Made by a program: the position numbers and the translations under genes
Notes under the pieces: generated by a model
What the model saw: the letters and a program-made list of their open reading frames with translations, nothing else
Databases searched by the model: none
Told to the model about the DNA's origin: nothing
Part shown: positions 1 through 6,004 of the stretch, piece by piece
Numbering within the stretch: the first letter of the stretch is position 1
Layout: each line of letters begins with the position of its first letter
Assembly: GCA_030632745.1 (NCBI GenBank)
Contig: DAOVUE010000030.1
Span: forward strand, 1-9,085
Direction of reading: 5' to 3'
Length of the DNA: 9,085 bases
Source of the DNA: Pseudomonadota bacterium
GTDB taxonomy: Bacteria > Pseudomonadota > Gammaproteobacteria > GRL18

Positions 1-187
1 CAGCTGATGTTTCATCTCAAATACAGATTGCAGATCTGCTACACCCAATGCCTTCGCCTGAGCTGAACGTGCCACGACAAAGCAGTCATTATTAGATAAA
101 ACAACTACCGCTTTGCCGCGTAGATCGGGACGAAATACCTGTTCACAGGATGCATAGAAACTATTACAGTCAACGAGACAAAACATG
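1..187 (-). CDS. umuC: UmuC, DNA polymerase V catalytic subunit (5' end only)
   Basis: This is the first 62 codons of a Y-family translesion DNA polymerase; the rest lies beyond the left edge. The frame opens with MFCLVDCNSFYASCEQVFRP, which matches the UmuC N-terminus. It includes Asp6, expected to bind catalytic metal, and Tyr11, the steric-gate position of E. coli UmuC, followed by SFYASCE and an SNND motif. UmuC works with two cleaved UmuD' subunits to copy damaged DNA after SOS induction. The ATG lies inside the end of umuD, so the genes overlap by 18 bases in different frames and are probably translationally coupled. Two normally conserved stretches are altered: SNNDGC reads SNNDCF, and the MGxP-like stretch after AKALG reads ADLQS. 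The gene may therefore be a diverged or decaying copy. The family is confident; function cannot be judged from this fragment. Confidence 0.88.
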
Positions 188-568
188 ATAACGTACAGAA
201 TGAATAACAACACCTTCGATAATGAGATCAGAATATTCACCAATGACAATAGGGCTATATTGCTTATTGGCTGCAATTAAACGATTATTTTTTTTATCCA
301 GTATCTTACAGGTTAATTGTCCATCTAAGGCGGCAATAATAATCTGTCCGTCCTGAGCATCCAGGCTGCGATCAATAATGAGTAAATCCCCGTCAAAAAT
401 ACCACAACCCTCCATCGAATTACCTTTGGCTCGAGCCAGATAGGTGGCTGCAGGATGCTTGATTAAATAACTGTTTAAATCCAGAGAACTGTCTAAATAG
501 TCATCTGCCGGTGAAGGAAAGCCTGCTGGAACCGCGTGCATAAATAGTGGTAAGGGTAATATCTTCAT
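170..568 (-). CDS. umuD: UmuD, SOS mutagenesis protein (S24 self-cleaving peptidase)
   Basis: This is the 132-residue accessory subunit of DNA polymerase V. On RecA-ssDNA filaments UmuD cleaves itself to UmuD', which activates UmuC. The residues expected for the Ser/Lys dyad are Ser51, in the GNSM motif, and Lys88. Their 37-residue spacing equals that of E. coli Ser60/Lys97. The cleavage site is Ala15-Gly16 within PAGFPSPADDY; E. coli UmuD has Cys-Gly there, and Ala-Gly is the LexA form. The arm before the cleavage site is about nine residues shorter than in E. coli (139 aa). The ATG at 568 has no visible Shine-Dalgarno sequence, and an in-frame stop lies four codons upstream, so a longer form is excluded. 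Met10 is an alternative start but also lacks a ribosome site. The gene overlaps umuC downstream. No canonical CTGT-N8-ACAG box lies close upstream. Confidence 0.93.
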   Translation of the reverse strand: MKILPLPLFMHAVPAGFPSPADDYLDSSLDLNSYLIKHPAATYLARAKGNSMEGCGIFDGDLLIIDRSLDAQDGQIIIAALDGQLTCKILDKKNNRLIAANKQYSPIVIGEYSDLIIEGVVIHSVRYHVLSR

Positions 569-646
569 AATAATTATAGCTTATAATATTGTACGGTAAT
601 CAAAATTATAATCTATTATAAAGCCTTTAGCCACTTATTAGTTCTA

Positions 647-684
647 TTGTTAACGACTTTCTGTCGTAATTACAGGGTTAACAA
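647..684. repeat. Nested inverted repeat, possible operator or hairpin
   Basis: The arms TTGTTAAC (647-654) and GTTAACAA (677-684) are exact reverse complements separated by 22 bases. Inside them, ACGAC (653-657) and GTCGT (663-667) form a small hairpin. CTGT (661-664) and ACAG (672-675) form an alternative pair with a 7-base gap, one short of a LexA box. On the plus strand the right arm is followed by ATTTTT. It may be a protein-binding site or a transcript hairpin; nothing seen decides between them. Confidence 0.4.
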
Positions 685-834
685 ATTTTTGTGTTACATC
701 CGGACAGCAGCTATTCATGAATTCTCAATGACAGGATAAAAAATGTTTTATTCTGTTGATTTAGTTTTTTATGATACAGCTCATTGTAAAAACTTTTAAT
801 GAGTATAGTGTAGGATCTTTATTATATTGTGAAT

Positions 835-839
835 AAAGG
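835..839 (+). promoter_or_regulatory. Shine-Dalgarno site that fixes the start at 847
   Basis: AAAGG lies seven bases before the ATG at 847. The in-frame GTG at 829 has no comparable site and would put NKGFV in front of a typical MKK signal peptide, so 847 is preferred. Confidence 0.6.
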
Positions 840-846
840 CTTTGTC

Positions 847-2826
847 ATGAAAAAAATAATTATAATTTTTATTATTGTATTTACCTGTTACTTACCAGCT
901 TTTGCAATGCAGGCTCCGATAATGAATCAGGTGACTGATTATAGCCCGATAGCTGAGCCAATAATTGCTGATAAGCATGAAACGGCTTTTCCTCTGGGCT
1001 TAGGCGTGGCGGCTGATAATGGGGATAAACTTGATCTTATTATTGGTCTTGAAAATTTTACTACTGCGGTTGATCTTTATCTTGGGTTGTATGCACCTGA
1101 ACTTGATCCGAATGATATCTATCTATTTACAGAATCAGGTAATATACAAGGGCTTAAGACAGCAGGACTGCAGCCCTGGAAGCATAAGCTTACAGAGTCC
1201 ATTTCTACAACTGTTCTGTCAAATATTCCAACAAATTCTCTACCCTATGGAACCTATACATTTTACTTACTTGTAACTCCGGCGGATACATTGGAGCCAC
1301 AATGGCTATGGTCAACTGCTTTTCAGCATAGTGATGCAATAAAAGGCATTTTTATCAATACGGTGAGAGAAGATGAACTGGTCATGACTGCTGTTGATAA
1401 AAATGATCTTTATTATTCATTCTTTGCTGAAAAAAATGAAGCAGGAGAAATGCTGTATTATCATAAAATGGTTATAGATCAGAGAGATAGTAATGGTGAT
1501 TTTGAGCATTATCTTAGTATTGATTTTGATCCGTATGGAAGACCTGTAATATTGACAATAGCGGATTCAGGAAGTCAGATATTATTAGAATATGTTTCTG
1601 CAACTCAAGTCAGTATTTCAATTAATGAAAATGGCCATTTAAGTGATACTTTTAACATAAACAATCCTTATTCCGGGCTTGAGCCCTCCGTTGAAAACAG
1701 GAAAATTCAACATCGAAGTTCAACTTTGGAAAATAACTGGCTCGTTACAGGTGAAATAAAAACCTGTAAAAATGACAGCCCGCCAAAAGTAACTATTAAA
1801 CCTCATTTAGATGAAGATATTTTAAAGGCTGAGCCGCAATTAGCACTGATCAAAGCAAAAGTATTTCAAACGGATGTTTCTTCCAGTGATTTTTCCTATA
1901 GCTATAGACTGCAGGGATTGCCCGATTATGACAGCTGGTATTATAGCTGTGCATGGAACTATGCGGGAGTTCTTGCCGGGCCGGTTATCGGTCTTTTTGA
2001 TACTGCTGCTCAGCTTCTATCCAATATGGCTAGTGATATAACAGGTGGAACAATCACTAAGACAGGCTCGCAGGTTGTTGATCATTTTGGCGACAAAGCG
2101 ATTCCAGTGTTTTCATTTGTCAGAAAACTGAATGCCATGAACAACTTACCCATAGATGAAAAAAATGGTCCCTGCAGCTATAAAATCTGGCGCTATCTGA
2201 ATCAGGTGCAGACAGCTGACAATACAGTAAGCGTTTCGCTTAACAAGGTTAAGAAAGTGGCCACTTATACTCCAAAACCTGAACAACTCTCAGAATTCCT
2301 GACGGTAGTCGATGCTCCTGATTTTGATTTTTCTGATAGCTGTGAAAAAACAGAACTTTCCTGTAATAATCAGTGCAGCGGTAAAGTAGTAGAAATTGAT
2401 TATTCCTGTGCAACTCCTGAAGGAGCAGTATACAAAGAATTTTTAAGCAGTACATCCTGGTCAAAATATTTTCTCTTGAATAAACAGGAGGTGGGCCCCT
2501 CTGAGTTATGGTTAACACGTGACGATGGTTCTCTTTATTTATCGTCCAAAACCTGCAGAAATGAAAGCGGGCAATTAGATGGTTGGGATATAAGATATTA
2601 TGAAACGGGAGAGATGAACCTGGCAACTCATTATAAAAATGATCAAAAAGATGGTCATCAATACGATTTTTATTATGAGCTTGATGCAAGGGGTTCTTTA
2701 TATGTTGATAATGCCTTTATCAATGGGGAAAATACGACCAGGGAAATATGGTATGAGGATGGAACAAAGAAAAAGTTCTGTGATTATACTACTGAAGATG
2801 AAGTCCCTTGTGTGTGGTTCAACTGA
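847..2826 (+). CDS. Large exported protein with MORN/YwqK-like C-terminal repeats
   Basis: This is a 659-residue protein of unknown function. It begins with a clear signal peptide: MKK, a run of Ile/Val/Phe, then cleavage expected after PAFA (residue 20). It should be exported to the periplasm or surface, and no lipobox is seen. Residues about 45-160 resemble a beta-sandwich module of large gammaproteobacterial secreted proteins (VDLYLGLYAPELDPNDIYLF, then LPYGTYTFYLLVTPAD and LWSTAF); this is from memory of the family. Residues about 365-395 are Gly/Ala-rich and hydrophobic (YAGVLAGPVIGLFDTA), possibly membrane-associating. A Cys-rich stretch follows (about 499-521, four Cys); the mature chain has ten Cys, which suits disulfides. 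Residues about 579-645 hold MORN/YwqK-like repeats (WDIRYYETGEM, DGHQYDFYYE, REIWYEDGTKKKF). Codon use looks more AT-rich than in carAB. It stands alone, followed by a terminator-like stem. The gene is confident; its role is unknown. Confidence 0.82.
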   Translation: MKKIIIIFIIVFTCYLPAFAMQAPIMNQVTDYSPIAEPIIADKHETAFPLGLGVAADNGDKLDLIIGLENFTTAVDLYLGLYAPELDPNDIYLFTESGNIQGLKTAGLQPWKHKLTESISTTVLSNIPTNSLPYGTYTFYLLVTPADTLEPQWLWSTAFQHSDAIKGIFINTVREDELVMTAVDKNDLYYSFFAEKNEAGEMLYYHKMVIDQRDSNGDFEHYLSIDFDPYGRPVILTIADSGSQILLEYVSATQVSISINENGHLSDTFNINNPYSGLEPSVENRKIQHRSSTLENNWLVTGEIKTCKNDSPPKVTIKPHLDEDILKAEPQLALIKAKVFQTDVSSSDFSYSYRLQGLPDYDSWYYSCAWNYAGVLAGPVIGLFDTAAQLLSNMASDITGGTITKTGSQVVDHFGDKAIPVFSFVRKLNAMNNLPIDEKNGPCSYKIWRYLNQVQTADNTVSVSLNKVKKVATYTPKPEQLSEFLTVVDAPDFDFSDSCEKTELSCNNQCSGKVVEIDYSCATPEGAVYKEFLSSTSWSKYFLLNKQEVGPSELWLTRDDGSLYLSSKTCRNESGQLDGWDIRYYETGEMNLATHYKNDQKDGHQYDFYYELDARGSLYVDNAFINGENTTREIWYEDGTKKKFCDYTTEDEVPCVWFN

Positions 2827-2830
2827 TCAA

Positions 2831-2867
2831 TCTAAAAACCTCAGGTAAATCTACAGAGGTTTTTAGA
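2831..2867 (+). terminator. Perfect 12-bp stem after the exported protein gene
   Basis: TCTAAAAACCTC (2831-2842) and GAGGTTTTTAGA (2856-2867) are exact reverse complements around a 13-base loop, starting five bases after the stop codon. The A-run on one side and the T-run on the other make it terminator-like on both strands. The T-run lies within the stem and is not followed by a longer U-tract, so efficiency is uncertain. Confidence 0.65.
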
Positions 2868-2936
2868 ACAAAAGTGAACAATGGTGAATGATGCCAAAAA
2901 TCAGAAATGGGTATTAGGTCTATCAACAGGTCATAT

Positions 2937-2953
2937 CAATCGAGCCTGACCCC
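2937..2953. repeat. Solitary half of a REP/RAYT-like palindromic motif
   Basis: The 17-base string CAATCGAGCCTGACCCC resembles one arm of the perfect palindrome at 4851-4868: CAAT at one end, GACCCC at the other, about 13 of 18 positions shared with one gap. Strings of this kind (TGACCCC or GACCCC preceded by CGAG or TTGACTC) are often scattered in gammaproteobacterial genomes beside REP-associated Y1 transposases. No matching inverted partner was found nearby, so it looks like a decayed or single half-site. Confidence 0.4.
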
Positions 2954-2996
2954 GATCTAATATTGATGCAGTATTTAACAGCGAGAGGATGATGAT

Positions 2997-3899
2997 ATGA
3001 TAAATGAGTTTGTTAATGTTTATGAGCCAAGTGGAATTGCTCAGCTTTCAACTGGCCAGATTCTTATCGTTGATGATGATGGCTCAAAGCCCTTATCTTT
3101 GTTAAAGCTCAATGAAAGCAATCCCTTTGAGCTCCTGGACAAAGAGGATGAATTTAACTTTGCAGCCATAGAAGTTGATGATCTGGAGGCTCTAACCACT
3201 GATCCGTATGATCAAATATATGCAGTCACTTCACATTCACGCAATGGTAAAGGTAAGCTTAATAAGAAACGCAATTGCTTATTACGTTTTACACTTAAAG
3301 GGCAGGAGCCCGGTGAAATTACGCTGATTGAAAATCTTAGGCAGTGGATTATCACTTCCTACCCGGAACTGAAAAAATCAGCCAAAATTAGGCAAGTACA
3401 AAAAAAGGGTGGTTTTAATATTGAAGGACTGGCGTATGATAAAAAGGAAAATCAGCTCTTAATTGGTCTGAGAAGCCCCCTGAATAAAAACAATCACTCT
3501 ATCATCATACCAATCACTTTGACGAAGCAGAGTTTTAATAATAAACTCTTCAATGGTAAACCTAATGAATTAATTACATTAGATTTACGGGGTGCTGGAA
3601 TTCGTGATTTTACCTACGTGTCGCACCTCAATGCATTTCTTATTTTATCAGGGACTTCTTCTGCTAGAAAAAAGTCTGCTAAATTATGGTTGTGGAAACG
3701 TGGTGAAGAACCAGTCAGGGTTAAAATAAAAGGATCTAAGCTATCTGGAACAGTTGAAGGTATTACTGCTGTCAAATTATTAAATCAGGATGCTGGTATT
3801 ATGCTTGTTATTGATGATGGTGATAGAGAATATGGCCAGCCAGGACATTATTTATTTGTCTCCTATGAGCAATTAAAAGTTAAGTCTAAGTCATCTTGA
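2997..3899 (+). CDS. DUF3616-like beta-propeller protein
   Basis: This is a 300-residue protein that looks like the DUF3616 family, whose function is not established. Recognisable blocks in order are DLEALTTD (62-69), SHSRNGKGK (79-87), FNIEGLAYD (140-148), LLIGLRSPL (154-162), LDLRGAGIRDF (195-205), LWLW (230-233), VEGIT (253-257) and the acidic VIDDGD (271-276). Repeated short strands with EGL/EGI and DD motifs suggest a beta-propeller-type fold with acidic, perhaps metal-binding, loops; this is inference. No signal peptide is seen, so it is probably cytoplasmic. The start is supported by GAGAGG (2983-2988) eight bases upstream. The C-terminus is Lys/Ser-rich. It is separated from both neighbours by non-coding DNA and appears monocistronic. 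The family assignment rests on motif memory and could be checked by profile search. Confidence 0.85.
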   Translation: MINEFVNVYEPSGIAQLSTGQILIVDDDGSKPLSLLKLNESNPFELLDKEDEFNFAAIEVDDLEALTTDPYDQIYAVTSHSRNGKGKLNKKRNCLLRFTLKGQEPGEITLIENLRQWIITSYPELKKSAKIRQVQKKGGFNIEGLAYDKKENQLLIGLRSPLNKNNHSIIIPITLTKQSFNNKLFNGKPNELITLDLRGAGIRDFTYVSHLNAFLILSGTSSARKKSAKLWLWKRGEEPVRVKIKGSKLSGTVEGITAVKLLNQDAGIMLVIDDGDREYGQPGHYLFVSYEQLKVKSKSS

Positions 3900-3921
3900 G
3901 CACTTGATTTTCCCCACACCT

Positions 3922-3941
3922 ATAGGAGAATATTCCCCTAT
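3922..3941. repeat. Near-perfect 20-bp palindrome
   Basis: ATAGGAGAATATTCCCCTAT is self-complementary except for one pair. A T-rich stretch (TTGTTTTTT) follows about ten bases later, so it could act as a weak terminator for the DUF3616-like gene. The AGGAGA in its left half could instead serve as a ribosome site for the small ORF at 3940. Confidence 0.35.
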
Positions 3942-4050
3942 GTTTAAAGTTGTTTTTTCAAGGCTGCATTTTTTCTATCCGCTGCCTGTTATCTATCAGA
4001 TTAAATACACATATGATAGAATAAATTTTACTAATGGCTTACAAGAATAA
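3940..4050 (+). CDS. Possible small protein, 36 aa
   Basis: A short frame begins with ATG, with AGGAGA ten bases upstream, and encodes MFKVVFSRLHFFYPLPVIYQ followed by sixteen more residues ending NGLQE. It is hydrophobic and aromatic in its first 20 residues and basic to neutral overall. I recognise no family. The ribosome site lies within a palindrome that could hide it in RNA. Support is only the spacing and the motif, so it may be chance. Confidence 0.2.
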   Translation: MFKVVFSRLHFFYPLPVIYQIKYTYDRINFTNGLQE

Positions 4051-4060
4051 TCAAAAATAT

Positions 4061-4089
4061 TTGTAACTATTTGAATTTTAAGGTAAAAT
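4061..4089 (+). promoter_or_regulatory. Candidate sigma-70 promoter for the DsrE-like gene
   Basis: TTGTAA (4061-4066) and TAAAAT (4084-4089) are separated by 17 bases. An overlapping choice is TTGAAT (4071-4076) with a perfect TATAAT (4092-4097) at a tight 15-base spacing. Either would give a leader of about 115-125 bases before the ATG at 4221. The region is so AT-rich that chance matches are likely. Confidence 0.3.
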
Positions 4090-4172
4090 AATATAATCAC
4101 TAAAGAACTAATGATCTTTACTCTTTTGTAGTTTATTATCTGCAGAAAAGTTGTATAGTTATAAATAACAGC

Positions 4173-4207
4173 CTTTAGGCAAATAAAAGTCTTTAGTTAA
4201 ATAAAAG
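4173..4207 (+). repeat. 18-base tandem direct repeat in the 5' leader
   Basis: CTTTAGGCAAATAAAAG (4173-4189) and CTTTAGTTAAATAAAAG (4191-4207) match at 15 of 17 bases with a period of 18. The second copy ends three bases before the AGGGGG ribosome binding site of the DsrE-like gene. It may be a simple duplication, or a site for a protein or small RNA. Confidence 0.6.
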
Positions 4208-4210
4208 ACA

Positions 4211-4216
4211 AGGGGG
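4211..4216 (+). promoter_or_regulatory. Strong Shine-Dalgarno site for the DsrE-like gene
   Basis: AGGGGG lies four bases before the ATG at 4221 and supports the first Met over the internal ATG at 4251. Confidence 0.65.
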
Positions 4217-4220
4217 AAGT

Positions 4221-4790
4221 ATGAAAATAATAAAAATACTGAAAAAATTAATGAGCTCTTTTTCGAACTCGTACGCAAGAACAGTACCTGCAGATGAGTC
4301 CAAACGCTCAGCTTTGACAAAACTTATTGCCACTAGCGGTATTGTTGCCCTGGGGACAGCGGGTTCGGTTCAGGCTCATAAAACGGCTGATACAGGTGAA
4401 GAAAAAGAAGAACGTTTTCCCGGTGATCCGCCGGAGCATTTTATTGTTTATCAATTTAATCATGCTGAACAGGAATATCATCAGCACGTATTGGGTTCAG
4501 CAGGTGCTATGATTGCGAAATATGAGGACAATGTTGATATTGTTATTGCCTGTTTTGGACGGGGTATTCATATTCTGGCAAAAAATCCGGGTCGGCCTGT
4601 TGATGATGCGACTAAAGAAAAAGTAAAAAGTCTTGCACAGCAGGGTGTCAAATTTCATGCCTGTGGTCGAACCTTAAAATCTATGAAATGGACTCAGGAC
4701 GATCTGCTGCCATTCGCTAAGATGGTTGATGTGGGTGTTGCTGATGTTATGGAATTACAGGAGCAAAATTACGCTTATGTTGCCTGGTAG
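4221..4790 (+). CDS. Exported DsrE/DsrF-like family protein
   Basis: This is a 189-residue protein with an N-terminal export signal and a DsrE-like domain. The signal has a long n-region, then KRSALTK (28-34), a hydrophobic stretch and likely cleavage after SVQA (residue 52). The Lys-Arg pair and long n-region resemble a Tat signal, although a true twin-arginine is absent. The domain (about 73-189) has a beta-strand start (FIVYQFNH), a helix (GSAGAMIAKY), the strand VDIVIACFGRGIHIL, then VKFHACGRTLKSM and a C-terminal DVGVADVMELQEQNYAYVAW. Cys148 in the ACGRT motif sits where many DsrE-like proteins have their conserved Cys; Cys111 is a second one. Cytoplasmic DsrE/TusD proteins carry sulfur as a persulfide, but an exported form need not, so the role is open. 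A 72-bp palindromic element lies directly after the stop codon. Confidence 0.87.
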   Translation: MKIIKILKKLMSSFSNSYARTVPADESKRSALTKLIATSGIVALGTAGSVQAHKTADTGEEKEERFPGDPPEHFIVYQFNHAEQEYHQHVLGSAGAMIAKYEDNVDIVIACFGRGIHILAKNPGRPVDDATKEKVKSLAQQGVKFHACGRTLKSMKWTQDDLLPFAKMVDVGVADVMELQEQNYAYVAW

Positions 4791-4796
4791 GCTTTT

Positions 4797-4868
4797 GGGG
4801 TCGGAGTCAAATTGTTACTCATCTCTGCCCTTATTTAATCCGGTTGTCATCAATTTGACTCCGACCCC
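4797..4868. mobile_element. 72-bp REP/MITE-like palindromic element
   Basis: Perfect 18-bp inverted arms GGGGTCGGAGTCAAATTG (4797-4814) and its reverse complement (4851-4868) flank a 36-base loop. The element begins six bases after the DsrE-like stop codon and ends 21 bases before the dapB ATG. The arm sequence is of the type seen repeatedly in gammaproteobacterial intergenic regions near REP-associated Y1 (RAYT) transposases; that link is from general knowledge, as no transposase is present here. In RNA it would form a very stable hairpin between the two genes. Confidence 0.75.
4812..4839 (+). promoter_or_regulatory. Possible dapB promoter inside the palindromic element
   Basis: TTGTTA (4812-4817) and TTTAAT (4834-4839) are spaced by 16 bases within the loop of the 72-bp element, about 50 bases before dapB. 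No other promoter-like pair was seen between the DsrE-like stop codon and dapB. The matches are only moderate. Confidence 0.25.
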
Positions 4869-4886
4869 TTCTAAGTTATGGAATAA

Positions 4887-5696
<810 letters not shown>

Positions 5697-6004
5697 ATTT
5701 TACTTGCTTCGAGCATAATCCCTGTATGGTAAAATATTTAACAGAAAAAACACTCTATTTGTCAGCTTTACATAGACAGAATTTCCGTATTTTTGTAAAA
5801 TCACGGAGTTGAGGGACTTGGCATTTATTAAAGTACCAATCTAACTTGTCTAAAAAAACAATAGCGTCGTTGTGAAACCTTGAAAGATACGGATATTCCT
5901 GCGGTTCCACGCCTAGCTCTTGATTTTTTATCCTGCGTTATATTGGTACTTTAAATTTCTGCTAAGTCCCTAAATTTCACAAGTTTTATTTTCACCCTGA
6001 TAAA
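5697..6004. other. dapB-carA intergenic region carrying a MITE-like insert
   Basis: The first 115 bases (5697-5811) are AT-rich and may hold the original carAB promoter, but no hexamer pair with good spacing stands out. The inverted-repeat element then fills 5812-5971. Only 33 bases remain before the carA ATG, and there is no visible Shine-Dalgarno site. No ArgR or PurR operator was recognised. Confidence 0.5.
5812..5971. mobile_element. 160-bp MITE-like element with 29/30-bp terminal inverted repeats
   Basis: The left end starts AGGGACTTGGCATTTATT and runs to AAAGTACCAAT at 5840. The right end (5942-5971), read on the opposite strand, starts AGGGACTTAGCAGAAATT and also runs to AAAGTACCAAT. 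The two ends agree at about 25 of 29 aligned positions with one gap; the outer 8 and inner 11 bases are identical. The roughly 100-base interior has no transposase. No clear target-site duplication flanks it. This is best read as a non-autonomous derivative of an insertion sequence that I cannot name. Confidence 0.72.

Larger units (their letters stand above)
569..846. other. Divergent intergenic region, umuD / exported protein gene
   Basis: This AT-rich region separates the minus-strand umuDC pair from the plus-strand exported-protein gene, so it must contain promoters for both. A minus-strand TATAAT-like hexamer lies just before the umuD ATG, with a TTGATT 19 bases further upstream. This would leave almost no leader and is only suggestive. 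No classical SOS operator was found. The clearest structure is the nested inverted repeat at 647-684, listed separately. I could not assign a convincing plus-strand promoter. Confidence 0.5.
3900..4220. other. AT-rich intergenic region before the DsrE-like gene
   Basis: This stretch of about 320 bases holds no large gene. It contains a near-palindrome with a possible small ORF, a candidate promoter near 4061-4089 and an 18-base tandem duplication just before the next ribosome binding site. These are listed separately. The rest is AT-rich sequence with no recognised element. Confidence 0.5.

Noticed and set aside
591..608. CCGT-N8-ATAA near the umuD start as a LexA box
   Set aside because: It matches only five of the eight conserved CTGT/ACAG positions, which is not distinguishable from chance in such AT-rich DNA.
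829..846. GTG at 829 as the start of the exported protein gene
   Set aside because: It would place five extra residues before a standard MKK signal peptide and lacks a ribosome site; the ATG at 847 has AAAGG at good spacing.
2249..2689. 146-codon open frame on the minus strand
   Set aside because: It lies wholly within the exported protein gene, has no recognisable family features and reads as a shadow frame.
2881..2949. 22-codon frame beginning MVNDAKNQKWVLGLSTGHIN
   Set aside because: No Shine-Dalgarno site, very short, and it ends inside the REP-like half-site; likely chance or a remnant.
5755..5910. 51-residue minus-strand frame with a GTG start across the left half of the MITE-like element
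   Set aside because: No ATG, no ribosome site and no recognised transposase motif. It could be a fossil of the parent element, but the evidence is too thin to call a gene or pseudogene.
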